Shown here piece by piece: positions 38,225-48,340 of a stretch of 63,270 nucleotides of DNA (positions within the stretch are counted from its first letter, which is position 1; the number at the start of each line of letters is the position of its first letter). Source of the stretch: Rhodanobacter sp. FW104-R8 (GTDB lineage: Bacteria; Pseudomonadota; Gammaproteobacteria; Xanthomonadales; Rhodanobacteraceae). The stretch covers positions 1 through 63,270 of the forward strand of contig NZ_LVJR01000007.1 in the NCBI RefSeq assembly GCF_001617365.1, given 5' to 3'. The notes below the pieces were generated by a model, which was not told the origin of the DNA, made no database searches, and saw nothing but the letters and a program-made list of their open reading frames with translations. The translations under genes were made by a program, and so were the position numbers.

Positions 38225-38539
38225 ATGAGTTATGCAGTCATCAAGACCGGTGGCAAGCAGTACCGTGTGCAGCAGGGCGACGTGCTGCGCGTGGAGCTGT
38301 TGACCGCCGATGAAGGCGCCACCGTGAGCTTCGACCAGGTGCTGCTGGTCGGTTCCGGCGAGTCGGTCACCGTCGGTGCGCCGGTCGTCGCGGGCGCCAC
38401 CGTCAGCGCCACCGTCCGCAAGCACGGACGCGCCGACAAGATCCGCATCATCAAGTTCCGCCGCCGCAAGCACTACAAGCGCCAGCAGGGCCATCGGCAG
38501 CATTTCACCGAAATCGAGATCACGGGCATCAACGCCTGA
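38225..38539 (+). CDS. rplU: 50S ribosomal protein L21
   Basis: 104-aa ribosomal protein with the N-terminal [19 protein letters not shown] and the basic [20 protein letters not shown] rRNA-binding C-terminus. Usual length and order before rpmA. AGAAGGGC precedes the ATG. Confidence 0.98.
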   Translation: MSYAVIKTGGKQYRVQQGDVLRVELLTADEGATVSFDQVLLVGSGESVTVGAPVVAGATVSATVRKHGRADKIRIIKFRRRKHYKRQQGHRQHFTEIEITGINA

Positions 38540-38558
38540 GCAACTGGAGCATTGAGTC

Positions 38559-38816
38559 ATGGCACATAAAAAAGGCGTAGGTTCCAGCCGCAACGGTCGC
38601 GATTCGAACCCGAAGTACCTCGGCGTCAAGGTCTACGGTGGCCAGGCCATCGAGGCCGGCAACATCATCGTGCGCCAGCGCGGCACCCAGTTCCATCCGG
38701 GTACCGGCGTGGGCCTCGGCCGTGACCACACGCTGTTCGCGCTGGTCGACGGCAAGGTCGAGTTCAAGGTCGGCGGTGCCAAGAACCGCCGTTTCGTCAG
38801 CGTCGTGCAGGCATAA
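38559..38816 (+). CDS. rpmA: 50S ribosomal protein L27
   Basis: 85-aa ribosomal protein beginning [20 protein letters not shown]. The N-terminus reaches the peptidyl-transferase centre. It ends 25 bases before a strong terminator, which separates it from obgE. Confidence 0.98.
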   Translation: MAHKKGVGSSRNGRDSNPKYLGVKVYGGQAIEAGNIIVRQRGTQFHPGTGVGLGRDHTLFALVDGKVEFKVGGAKNRRFVSVVQA

Positions 38817-38840
38817 GCCTTCCGCGGTGCGGCAGCGAAG

Positions 38841-38864
38841 GCCCCGCTTCGGCGGGGCTTTTCG
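38841..38864 (+). terminator. Rho-independent terminator after rpmA
   Basis: GCCCCGC, a TTCG tetraloop, GCGGGGC and TTTTCG. It should stop much of the rplU-rpmA transcription before obgE. Confidence 0.9.
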
Positions 38865-38872
38865 TTTGCGGC

Positions 38873-40074
<1,202 letters not shown>

Positions 40075-40223
40075 CCTGCTGTCCCGGCGCCGGCCGGCAA
40101 TGGCCGCCGGCGCTGATCCCGGTCATGGGGCGGGTGGCCGGCGGCTGCCAGAATGGCCCCGCGGCATGTTGCCGGGCGATCGGCGGCATGCGCCGCCAGT
40201 GGGGCGGCTTGCCTTCCATATAT

Positions 40224-40240
40224 GAGAATGACTATTATTC
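40224..40240 (+). promoter_or_regulatory. Putative Fur box upstream of the iron permease operon
   Basis: GAGAATGACTATTATTC, with flanks TGAGAAT/ATTATTCA as an imperfect inverted repeat, closely resembles the Fur consensus. It lies 24 bases before the cupredoxin start in an AT-rich patch, so iron-replete Fur would block the promoter. Confidence 0.75.
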
Positions 40241-40264
40241 AGTAACGAGTCACCGGATCGGCCC

Positions 40265-40588
40265 ATGAAACACCTGCTGCTTGCCCTCGCCATGCTGCTG
40301 CCGTTGCTGGCGAGCGCGACCGACGCGCCCAGCTACACCTTGACCCTGAAGGATCATCGCTACCAGCCCAGCGAGCTGCGCGTGCCTGCGGGAACCCGGG
40401 TCAAGCTGGAGCTGGTCAACCGGGATTCCTCGCCGGAGGAGTTCGAGAGCGACGACTTCCCGGCCGAGAAGATCGTGATGCCGAACAGTTCGACCAGCCT
40501 GTTCATCGGTCCGTTCAAGCCGGGGCGCTACCGCTTCTACGGTGATTTCCATCAGCCCACGGCGCAGGGCGTGTTGATCGTGGAGTAG
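40265..40588 (+). CDS. Periplasmic cupredoxin-domain protein (EfeO N-domain/P19-like partner of FTR1)
   Basis: A 107-aa protein with a signal peptide (to LASAT) and one cupredoxin_1 domain (YTLTLKDHRYQPSELRVPAG...FIGPFKPGRYRFYGDFH). It is encoded four bases before an FTR1 permease and behind a Fur box. In related EfeUOB-type systems such domains oxidise or deliver iron to the permease. Copper-binding residues are incomplete: a histidine near the C-terminus is present but no classical Cys-His-Met loop. Confidence 0.8.
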   Translation: MKHLLLALAMLLPLLASATDAPSYTLTLKDHRYQPSELRVPAGTRVKLELVNRDSSPEEFESDDFPAEKIVMPNSSTSLFIGPFKPGRYRFYGDFHQPTAQGVLIVE

Positions 40589-40592
40589 GCGT

Positions 40593-41393
40593 ATGTGGGC
40601 AGTGGCCTTGCTGGTGTTCAGGGAAGTGCTGGAGGCGGCGCTGATCGTCAGCGTGGTGGCGGCGGCCACCCGCGGCGTGTCGCGGCGCGGCTGGTTCGTG
40701 GGCGGCGGGATCACGCTGGGGGTTTGCGGCGCGCTGCTGGTGGCGCTGTCGGCCGACCTGCTGGCTGCGGCCTTCAGCGGCGCCGGGCAGGAACTGTTCA
40801 ATGCCGCCGTGCTGCTGGCCGCGGTGCTGATGATCGGCTGGCACGTGCTGTGGATGTCGAGCCACGGCCGCGAACTGAGCCGGCAGATGCGCGAGCTGGG
40901 CAGTGCGGTGCACAGCGGCGCCAGCTCGCTGGGGTTGCTGCTGGCGGTGGTGGCGCTGGCGGTGCTGCGCGAGGGCTCGGAGGTGGTGCTGTTCCTGTAC
41001 GGCATGCGCGCCGGCGGTGCGGAACACCTGGTGGCGGGCCTGGCGATCGGCGTGGTGGCCGGCGCGGCGTTGGGCTTCGCGCTGTACGCGGGCCTGCTGC
41101 GCATCCCGATGCGGCATTTCTTCGGCGTCACCAACGCCATGCTGGTGCTGCTTGCCGCGGGGCTGGCCTCGACGGCCGCGCGCTACCTGATCCAGGCCGA
41201 CCTGCTGCCGGCGTGGGGCAACCAGCTGTGGGACAGCTCGTGGCTGCTCGGCAACCGCTCGCTGCTGGGGCAGACCGCGCACGTGCTGGTCGGCTACGAC
41301 GCGCAGCCGGCGGGCATGCAGATGGTGTTCTACGCGCTGACCCTGCTGGCGCTGTGGGCCGGCGCGCGGCTGGGCACCGGCAGGGCGCGCTGA
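40593..41393 (+). CDS. FTR1-family high-affinity iron permease
   Basis: Inner-membrane iron transporter, 266 aa, with about seven hydrophobic segments. The two FTR1 iron-binding motifs are present: REVLE (10-14) in the first segment and REGSE in the fourth. The adjacent cupredoxin protein and the Fur box support ferrous/ferric iron uptake. It ends one base before the convergent 3-methylcrotonyl-CoA carboxylase gene. Confidence 0.9.
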   Translation: MWAVALLVFREVLEAALIVSVVAAATRGVSRRGWFVGGGITLGVCGALLVALSADLLAAAFSGAGQELFNAAVLLAAVLMIGWHVLWMSSHGRELSRQMRELGSAVHSGASSLGLLLAVVALAVLREGSEVVLFLYGMRAGGAEHLVAGLAIGVVAGAALGFALYAGLLRIPMRHFFGVTNAMLVLLAAGLASTAARYLIQADLLPAWGNQLWDSSWLLGNRSLLGQTAHVLVGYDAQPAGMQMVFYALTLLALWAGARLGTGRAR

Positions 41394-41394
41394 A

Positions 41395-43002
41395 CTACAT
41401 GCGGAACACGCCGTAGCGCTGCGGCTCGATCGGGGCGTTGAGCGAGGCGGAGATCGCCAGGCCGAGCACGCGGCGGGTATCCACCGGGTCGATGATGCCG
41501 TCGTCCCACAGCCGCGCGCTGGCGTAGTACGGATGGCCCTGGCGCTCGTACTGCTCGCGGATCGGCGCCTTGAAGGCTTCCTCGTCCTCCGCGCTCCATG
41601 ATTTGCCGGCGGCCTCGATGCCGTCGCGCTTCACCGTGGCCAGCACTGACGCGGCCTGCTCGCCGCCCATCACGCTGATGCGCGCGTTCGGCCACATCCA
41701 CAGGAAGCGCGCGCCATAGGCACGGCCGCACATCGCGTAGTTGCCGGCGCCGAAACTGCCGCCGATCACCACGGTGAACTTCGGCACGTGCGAGCAGGCC
41801 ACCGCGGTGACCATCTTGGCACCGTCTTTGGCGATGCCGGCCTGCTCGTACTTCTTGCCGACCATGAAGCCGGTGATGTTCTGCAGGAACACCAGCGGCA
41901 CGTTGCGCTGGTTGCACAGCTCGATGAAGTGCGCGCCCTTGAGCGCGCTTTCGGCGAACAGGATGCCGTTGTTGGCGACGATGCCCACCGGGTAGCCGTG
42001 GATGTGCGCGAAGCCGCAGACCAGGGTCTTGCCGTAGCGCGCCTTGAATTCGTGAAATTCCGAGCCGTCGACGATGCGCGCGATCACCTCGCGGATGTCG
42101 AACGGGCGGCGGGTATCCGGCGGGATCACGCCGTAGAGCTCCTCGGCAGGGTACTTCGGCTCGACCGGCGCGCGCAGCGCCAGCGGCATGTCCTTGCGGC
42201 GATTGAGGCTGGCCACGATGTCGCGGGCGATCGACAGCGCGTGCGCGTCGTTCTCGGCGTAGTGGTCGGCCACGCCGGAGATCGACGTGTGCACGTCCGC
42301 GCCGCCCAGCGTCTCGGCGTCCACCACCTCGCCGGTGGCGGCCTTCACCAGCGGCGGGCCGCCGAGGAAAATCGTGCCCTGTTCGCGCACGATGATGGTC
42401 TCGTCGCTCATTGCGGGCACGTAGGCGCCGCCGGCGGTGCACGAGCCCATCACCACCGCGATCTGCGGGATGTTGAGCGATGACATCCGTGCCTGGTTGT
42501 AGAAGATGCGGCCGAAATGCTCCTTGTCCGGAAACACCTCGTCCTGCAACGGCAGGAAAGCACCCCCGGAGTCGACCAGGTAGATGCAGGGCAGGCGGTT
42601 TTCCAGCGCCACTTCCTGGGCGCGCAGGTGCTTCTTCACCGTGATCGGGAAATAGGTGCCGCCCTTGACCGTGGCGTCGTTGGCAACCACCACCACCTCG
42701 GCGCCGTTGACCCGGCCGATGCCGGTGATCAGGCCGGCGGCGGGCGCGGCGCCGTCGTACATGCCATGGGCGGCGAGCGGCGACAGCTCCAGGAACGGCG
42801 AGCCGGGATCGAGCAGGGCACGGATGCGCTCGCGCGGCAGAAGTTTGCCGCGGGCAACATGTTTCTCGCGGGCCTTCGCGCCGCCGCCCTCCGCGCTGCG
42901 CGCCAGTTCGCGCTGCAGATCGTCCACCACGGCGCGCAGCTGGTGGCTGCCGGCCTGGAATTCGGCGGAACGCGGATCGATCTGCGATGCAATGACGCTC
43001 AT
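41395..43002 (-). CDS. liuB: 3-methylcrotonyl-CoA carboxylase carboxyltransferase (beta) subunit
   Basis: A 535-aa acyl-CoA carboxyltransferase of leucine catabolism. N-terminal and C-terminal crotonase-like halves show [30 protein letters not shown] and [16 protein letters not shown], closely matching MCC-beta rather than propionyl-CoA carboxylase. The biotin-carrying alpha subunit is not in the window. Isovaleryl-CoA dehydrogenase, which makes its substrate, lies 7 kb away on the same strand, separated by other genes. Confidence 0.9.
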   Translation of the reverse strand: MSVIASQIDPRSAEFQAGSHQLRAVVDDLQRELARSAEGGGAKAREKHVARGKLLPRERIRALLDPGSPFLELSPLAAHGMYDGAAPAAGLITGIGRVNGAEVVVVANDATVKGGTYFPITVKKHLRAQEVALENRLPCIYLVDSGGAFLPLQDEVFPDKEHFGRIFYNQARMSSLNIPQIAVVMGSCTAGGAYVPAMSDETIIVREQGTIFLGGPPLVKAATGEVVDAETLGGADVHTSISGVADHYAENDAHALSIARDIVASLNRRKDMPLALRAPVEPKYPAEELYGVIPPDTRRPFDIREVIARIVDGSEFHEFKARYGKTLVCGFAHIHGYPVGIVANNGILFAESALKGAHFIELCNQRNVPLVFLQNITGFMVGKKYEQAGIAKDGAKMVTAVACSHVPKFTVVIGGSFGAGNYAMCGRAYGARFLWMWPNARISVMGGEQAASVLATVKRDGIEAAGKSWSAEDEEAFKAPIREQYERQGHPYYASARLWDDGIIDPVDTRRVLGLAISASLNAPIEPQRYGVFRM

Positions 43003-43105
43003 GGATGCGGGCTCACGGATAGGCTGCCATCAAGGCCGAGCCACGGATGATAGCGGGCGTCGGCCGGCGGCCAAAATCAGCGGACGAAACGGCGATATGT
43101 GGGCG

Positions 43106-43139
43106 AAAAAAAACGGCCGCGCGAGGCGGCCGTTTTTTC
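43106..43139. terminator. Bidirectional-type terminator downstream of the alanine-rich lipoprotein gene
   Basis: A-run, ACGGCCGC, short loop, GCGGCCGT, T-run. It lies 18 bases after the lipoprotein gene stop and upstream of liuB on the same strand. Confidence 0.85.
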
Positions 43140-43156
43140 TGGAAGCCAGCAGGGAA

Positions 43157-43537
43157 TCAATGCCCCTTCATGGCGTCCTTGGCTTTGTCAGCCGCGTCCT
43201 TGGCAGCACCGGCGGCGTCCTTGGCAGCACCGGCAGCGTCCTTGGCAGCGTCGGCGGCCTTGGCGGCTGCGTCGACTGCGGCTGCCGGAGCGGCAGCGGT
43301 GGAGGCCGGAGCCGCCGCCGGAGCGGTGGAGGCCGGAGCCGCAGCCGGAGCGGCAGCGGTGGAAGCCGGAGCTGCCGCCGGAGCCGGAGCCGCCGCAGCC
43401 TTCTGCGCCGTATCGGCAGCCTGCTGGGCGGTATCGGCCGACTTCTGTGCGTCTTGCGCGGAATCCTGCGCGCCGTTGCTGCATGCCGCCAACAGCGCGA
43501 CGAGCGCGGCGGCGAGTAGGGTACGCGTAAACTTCAT
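43157..43537 (-). CDS. Small alanine-rich repetitive lipoprotein
   Basis: A 126-aa protein with signal peptide and lipobox LLAAC, preceded by an excellent ribosome-binding site (AAGGAGATCC). The mature part is nearly all Ala/Lys/Asp/Pro: heptad-like AQDAQKSADTAQQAADTAQK, then repeats of APASTAAAPAA, then AKDAAGAAKDAAGAAKDAAD. It resembles Lpp-like or LEA-like helical surface proteins; function unknown. The Ala/Pro section is encoded by tandem ~30-base DNA repeats. Confidence 0.8.
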   Translation of the reverse strand: MKFTRTLLAAALVALLAACSNGAQDSAQDAQKSADTAQQAADTAQKAAAAPAPAAAPASTAAAPAAAPASTAPAAAPASTAAAPAAAVDAAAKAADAAKDAAGAAKDAAGAAKDAADKAKDAMKGH

Positions 43538-43672
43538 GGTGGATCTCCTTTGCCGTGGAATGCCGTTTGGCCGTGTATTAATAGCGCTTTCGCGGAAATT
43601 GCGCCACATCTTTATGACGACGTTTCAGGACACATTAAAAACTGATTTATCCGGCCGTCATCTGAATATCAT

Positions 43673-43691
43673 GCGCCGGTCATGCCGGCGC
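43673..43691 (-). terminator. Hairpin after the thiolase gene, possible terminator
   Basis: GCGCCGG, a five-base loop and CCGGCGC lie nine bases after the stop codon. The tail is AT-rich but has no T-run. The remaining bases to 43537 are an AT-rich promoter region for the lipoprotein gene. Confidence 0.4.
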
Positions 43692-43699
43692 CGTGCGCA

Positions 43700-44884
43700 T
43701 CAGTCGATGCGCTCCACCGCGATCGCCGTCGCCTCGCCGCCGCCGATGCACAGGGAGGCCACGCCGCGCTTGAGGCCGCGCGTCTTCAGGGCGTTGAGCA
43801 GGGTCACCACCAGGCGCGCGCCGCTGGCGCCGATCGGGTGGCCGAGCGCGCAGGCGCCGCCGTTGACGTTGAGCTTGTCGTGCGGGATGCCGAGTTCCTT
43901 CATCGGCGCCATCGCCACTACCGCGAACGCCTCGTTGACCTCGAACAGGTCGACGTCGGCGACCTTCCAGCCGGCCTTGTCCAGCACCTTCTGGATGGCG
44001 CTGACCGGCGCGGTGGTGAACCACTCCGGCTCCTGCGAGTGGGTGGCGTGCGCCACGATGCGCGCCAGCGGCTTCAGGCCGCGCTTGGCCGCGTCGTCGG
44101 CCGACAGCAGCACCACGGCAGCGGCACCGTCGGAGATGCTGGACGAACTGGCCGCGGTGATCGTGCCGTTCTCCTTGCGGAAGGCCGGCTTCAACGAGGG
44201 CACCTTGGCGATGTCGGAGCGGCCGGGCTGCTCGTCGGTGTCGACCACCACGTCGCCCTTGCGGCCGCTCACCGTGACCGGAACGATCTCGCCGGCGAAG
44301 GCGCCGTTCTGCTGCGCCGCCTGGGCGCGCTTGACCGACTCGATCGCGAACGCGTCCTGCTGTTCGCGGGTGAAGTGGTACTTGTCGGCGCACAGTTCGC
44401 CGAACACGCCCATCGCCTTGCCGTCGTACGGGTTGGTCAGGCCGTCCCAGGCCATGTGGTCGACCAGCTGGCCGTCGCCGTAGCGGATACCGGTACGCGC
44501 CTGCACCATGTGCGGCGCATTGGTCATCGACTCCATCCCGCCGGCGACCACCACGGCCGCCGAGCCGGCCTTGATCAGGTCATGGCCCAGCATGATCGCC
44601 TTCATGCCCGAGCCGCACACCTTGTTGATCGTGGTGCAGCCGGTGCTGGCCGGCAGCCCGGCGCCGAGCGAGGCCTGACGCGCCGGCGCCTGGCCCAGGT
44701 TGGCGGGCAACACGCAGCCCATGATCACCTCGCCGACGTCGGCGGGAGCCACGCCCGACTGTTCCAGCACCGCGCGGATCGCGGCGGCACCGAGCTTCGG
44801 GGTGGGCACGCCGGTGAACTGGCCGAGAAAGGAGCCGATGGCGGTGCGCTTGGCACCGACGATGACGACACTGACATCCGACAT
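43700..44884 (-). CDS. Acetyl-CoA C-acetyltransferase (thiolase)
   Basis: A 394-aa biosynthetic-type thiolase. The nucleophilic cysteine is C90 in NKVCGSGMK, with the histidine in GACALGHPIGASG and the second cysteine in CIGGGEA. It condenses or cleaves acetoacetyl-CoA, the end product of leucine breakdown, fitting the neighbouring carboxylase and dehydrogenase genes. ATG 44884 is preferred over a TTG at 44902. Confidence 0.92.
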   Translation of the reverse strand: MSDVSVVIVGAKRTAIGSFLGQFTGVPTPKLGAAAIRAVLEQSGVAPADVGEVIMGCVLPANLGQAPARQASLGAGLPASTGCTTINKVCGSGMKAIMLGHDLIKAGSAAVVVAGGMESMTNAPHMVQARTGIRYGDGQLVDHMAWDGLTNPYDGKAMGVFGELCADKYHFTREQQDAFAIESVKRAQAAQQNGAFAGEIVPVTVSGRKGDVVVDTDEQPGRSDIAKVPSLKPAFRKENGTITAASSSSISDGAAAVVLLSADDAAKRGLKPLARIVAHATHSQEPEWFTTAPVSAIQKVLDKAGWKVADVDLFEVNEAFAVVAMAPMKELGIPHDKLNVNGGACALGHPIGASGARLVVTLLNALKTRGLKRGVASLCIGGGEATAIAVERID

Positions 44885-45106
44885 GGATAACTCCGCTTGC
44901 AAGACTTGAGGGGCGCGAACGCCTGGCAGGAAACCTTCGGATTATCGCAGCCCGCCGCGAGGCTCGGCAAACCGCGGCAATATCCTTTCCACGTAGCAAC
45001 TTGCGTGCTGTTTCATTGGGATTTCGTTGTGCCAAGATGACAAGGGGGACCGGTCGCCGCGCATTGGCCGCGCCGGCGAGACAAGTGTGGAGAGGGGGTG
45101 GGGAGC

Positions 45107-47929
45107 ATGATGAAAACGTTCGATCGGGGTTGGCGGCGCCGCGAGCTGGCGTGGCTGGTGGCCGTGGCGCTGGGCCTGAGTGCCTGCGGAGGTGGCGGCG
45201 GCAGCAAGCCCACGCCGCCCCCGGCCACGCCCGCGGCGCCCCCGCCCCCGCCCACGACCCCCCAGCCGCCGCTGGACGCCCAGCTCGCGCTCACCAGCAC
45301 CTACGCCGCGCATGCCCAGGGCTATACCGGCGCCGGCGTGACCATCGGCGTGGTCGACAGCGGCATCATGCGCAGCAATCCCACGGTGGCCGGGCGGGTC
45401 ACCCACGAACTGATCTACGTCGATCCCACGATCAACAACACGGCGATCGACGACGTGGTCGGCCACGGCACCTGGGTTGCGGGGATTGCCGCCGGCCAGC
45501 CGTTCGCGAAGTTCCCCGGCGGCATCGCGCCCAGTGCCAGCCTGGTGTCGGCGCGCATCATCAGCGACGTCGCGCCGAAGGACGACGGCTCGGGCAAAGG
45601 CAATCCGGTCACGGCTGCCGACGCGACGTTCTTCGCCCAGACCCTCAATCCCGCCCTGATCAACGCCGGCGTGCAGGTGATGAACAATTCCTGGGGCGGC
45701 ATCTACTGGGATACCACCAACGCCTCGATCAACCAGGCGTTCGCCGCCGCCTACGATCCGTTCGTGCTGCAGCGTGGCGGCCTGGTCGTGTTCGCGGCCG
45801 GCAACGATTCGAAGACCGCTCCCAGCAACATCGCGGCGCTGCCCAGTCTGGCGCCGGAACTGGAGAAAGGCTGGCTGGTCGCGGTTGCGGTCAACAGCAA
45901 CAGCCCGACCCAGCTGGAAGGCTATTCCAACCAGTGCGGTGTCGCGATGAACTACTGCCTGGCCGCGCCGGGCGACGTGATCGTGCTGGACAAGAGCGCC
46001 ACCGCCAGCACCACCAGCCCAAGCTATTACATCGTGGAGGGCACCTCGTTTGCCGCGCCGCAGGTATCGGGTGCGGCGGCGCTGGTGTGGCAGGCCTATC
46101 CGTATTTCAGCAACGACCTGGTGCGTCAGACGCTGCTGGGCACCGCCGACCCGCTCGGCGGCCCGCAACCGAACCCGACCTTCGGTTACGGCGAGCTGGA
46201 TGTCGGCAGGGCGGTCAACGGGCCCATGCAATTCAACTGGGGCGACGTCACGGTCAGCTTCAGCGGCAGCTCCAGCTGGAACAACCCGATTTCCGGTGCC
46301 GGCGGCCTGATCAAGCAGGGCGCCGGCACGCTCAACCTGACGCAGCCGTCGAGCTACACCGGCCTGACCCAGGTGCAGGGCGGCACGCTGACCGCGAAAT
46401 CGCTGGCGTCCAGCATCAGCATCAGCGCCGGCGCCACGGTGAGCGGCACCCAGGCCATCGGCGGCAGCGTGACCAATGCCGGCGTGCTCGGCGTCGGCGG
46501 CAGCAATGTCACGGTGGGCGGCAACTACACGCAGCAGGGCAACGGCCGGCTGGCGGTGTCGCTGGGTTCGGCGCTGAATGTCGCCGGCACGGCCCACCTG
46601 GGCGGCGGCGACCTGTTCGTGACGGGCACGAACCCGGGCTACGTGGTCAGTTCGCACACGAACGTGCTCAGCGCCGGCGGCGGCCTGAGCGGCACCTTCA
46701 GCGCCTTGAACACGGCCCCCAATGTCCTGCTCGCCGCATCGCTCGGCTATGACGCGAACAACGCCTGGCTCAATGTGCAGCAGGTGCAGGTCACCGCGGT
46801 GCAGGGGATGGCGTACAACGCCGCCTCGTTCGGCGCCGCGCAGCGTGTGCAGGGCGCGTTCGGGCTGATCGACACCCAGCTCGCGCCAAGCGGGCCGTCG
46901 GGCACGACCGCTCCGGTCAGTGCCGGTTTCATCCAAAGTGCGGCCAGCCTGCAGCAGTCGGCCAGCGTCGCTGCCTTGAGCCGTTCGCTGGAAAGCCTGT
47001 CCGGCCAGCTGCATGCGGCCAGCGCGGCGATGACGTTCGAGGCGATCGACGCCGGCACGCGCGCGCTGTCCGGACGCTTCGACCAGCTGATCGACGCGCC
47101 GCAGGCCGGCAGCTGGGCGCAGAACCTCGGCTACCACGGCGACATGTCGCGCCAGGGCTACGGCGACATCGGCTACGACCTCGGCGGCACCCTGGTCGGC
47201 GCGGACCGGCGCGTCGGCGGCAGCGGTTTCGTCGGCTACGCGCTGAGCCAGAGCCAAAGCCTGGGACGGCTGGCCGAGAGCGCGGACCAGGGCCGCAGCC
47301 ACGCGCTGGAAGGCATGCTGTACGGCGGTGTGGTGCGCGGCGCGTGGTACGGCATGGGCCGCTTCGGCCTCGGCCGCTACCGCGAGTTGATGCGCCGCCA
47401 GCTGTTGCTGGGCAGCGAGGCCAGCAACGTGGGGAGCAGCGACGACGGCCGCTATGGCGTGGCCTACGGCGAGAGCGGCTATCGCCTCGACCTCGGCAGC
47501 ACCCGACTCACGCCGTACGTGAACGTGCAGTACGCGCAGATCCGCCGCGACGGCTTCGTCGAGCGGGGCGGCTACGGTTTCGGCCTGAAGTCCGCCGCGC
47601 AGATCACTGCCCGCTGGCAGGCCGGCGCGGGCCTGCGCGCCAGCCGTGACTGGACGCTGGCCGGCGGCAGCCATCTTGCGCTGCAGGCGCACGCGCTGTG
47701 GCAGCGCTCGTTCGGCCTGCGTGGCGAGGTGGTGGATGCCAGCTTCAGCGGTCTCGACCAGTATGCGCCGGTGGGCGGCATCGGCCTGTCGCGCTACGGT
47801 GGCGTGCTCGGCGGCACGCTGGACTGGCAGCTCACGCCGCGCGCCGGCATGCAGTTCGGCTACGACCGCTACCTCGGCCAACGCGGCCAGGCGCAGACGG
47901 CCACGGCAAACTTCAGCTGGGCGTTCTGA
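45107..47929 (+). CDS. Autotransporter subtilisin-like serine protease with lipoprotein signal
   Basis: A 940-aa type V secreted protease. The N-terminus is basic and hydrophobic and ends in a lipobox (LSAC, C27), followed by poly-Gly and a Pro-rich linker. The S8 domain has the triad D84 (GVVDSG), H120 (GHGTWVAG) and S314 (GTSFAAPQVSG). A passenger-associated repeat (GTLNLTQPSSYTGLTQVQGG) follows at about 405-425. The last ~270 residues are the outer-membrane beta-barrel, ending in ANFSWAF with terminal Phe. Lipidated S8 autotransporters are known from NalP of Neisseria. It is preceded by a G-rich ribosome-binding region. Confidence 0.9.
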   Translation: MMKTFDRGWRRRELAWLVAVALGLSACGGGGGSKPTPPPATPAAPPPPPTTPQPPLDAQLALTSTYAAHAQGYTGAGVTIGVVDSGIMRSNPTVAGRVTHELIYVDPTINNTAIDDVVGHGTWVAGIAAGQPFAKFPGGIAPSASLVSARIISDVAPKDDGSGKGNPVTAADATFFAQTLNPALINAGVQVMNNSWGGIYWDTTNASINQAFAAAYDPFVLQRGGLVVFAAGNDSKTAPSNIAALPSLAPELEKGWLVAVAVNSNSPTQLEGYSNQCGVAMNYCLAAPGDVIVLDKSATASTTSPSYYIVEGTSFAAPQVSGAAALVWQAYPYFSNDLVRQTLLGTADPLGGPQPNPTFGYGELDVGRAVNGPMQFNWGDVTVSFSGSSSWNNPISGAGGLIKQGAGTLNLTQPSSYTGLTQVQGGTLTAKSLASSISISAGATVSGTQAIGGSVTNAGVLGVGGSNVTVGGNYTQQGNGRLAVSLGSALNVAGTAHLGGGDLFVTGTNPGYVVSSHTNVLSAGGGLSGTFSALNTAPNVLLAASLGYDANNAWLNVQQVQVTAVQGMAYNAASFGAAQRVQGAFGLIDTQLAPSGPSGTTAPVSAGFIQSAASLQQSASVAALSRSLESLSGQLHAASAAMTFEAIDAGTRALSGRFDQLIDAPQAGSWAQNLGYHGDMSRQGYGDIGYDLGGTLVGADRRVGGSGFVGYALSQSQSLGRLAESADQGRSHALEGMLYGGVVRGAWYGMGRFGLGRYRELMRRQLLLGSEASNVGSSDDGRYGVAYGESGYRLDLGSTRLTPYVNVQYAQIRRDGFVERGGYGFGLKSAAQITARWQAGAGLRASRDWTLAGGSHLALQAHALWQRSFGLRGEVVDASFSGLDQYAPVGGIGLSRYGGVLGGTLDWQLTPRAGMQFGYDRYLGQRGQAQTATANFSWAF

Positions 47930-47953
47930 ACCCTCGCCCGGGCGGGAAGAACG

Positions 47954-48340
47954 TCAGACCAGCACGACCTGCACGCCGGCAGCGCGCAGCGCCTCGACGG
48001 TCTCGGCCGGGGCGCTGCTGTCGCTGATCACGATGTCGAGGTTCTGCACCGGCGTGATCACCGACAGGCTGCGCTGGCCCAGCTTGCTGGCGTCGAGCAC
48101 GGCAATGGTCTGGCGCGAGACGCGGATCATCAGTGCATTCAGCGCCGCCTCCAGCGGGTCGGGCGTGGTCACGCCCACCTCGGGATCGAGTCCGTCCACG
48201 CCGAGGAACAACCGGTCGGCGGAGAGCTTCGCCAGCGCCTGTTCGGCATCTGGGCCGACCAGCGAGTACGACGTCTGCCACAGCAGGCCGCCCAGCATCA
48301 TCACGCGGATCTGCGGCAATCCCGACAATTCCATCGCGAT
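47954..48340 (-). pseudogene. C-terminal fragment of a DeoR-family regulator
   Basis: The frame reads NIAMELSGLPQIRVMMLGGL, then SLVGPDAEQAL, DRLFLGVDGLD and AVLDASKLGQRS: the effector-binding half of DeoR sugar regulators. Upstream of about 48340 the frame enters the antisense of the beta-galactosidase gene and the helix-turn-helix half is absent. A regulator without its DNA-binding domain is presumably inactive. It is joined head to head with a 5'-truncated GH35 gene. Confidence 0.75.

Noticed and set aside
43260..43400. CRISPR-like short repeats
   Set aside because: The repeats are coding, without unique spacers, and lie in the alanine-rich lipoprotein gene; no cas genes are nearby.
44942..47881. 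A 979-codon minus-strand open frame
   Set aside because: Antisense of the autotransporter gene, which has a complete catalytic triad and barrel; the minus frame shows no family motif.
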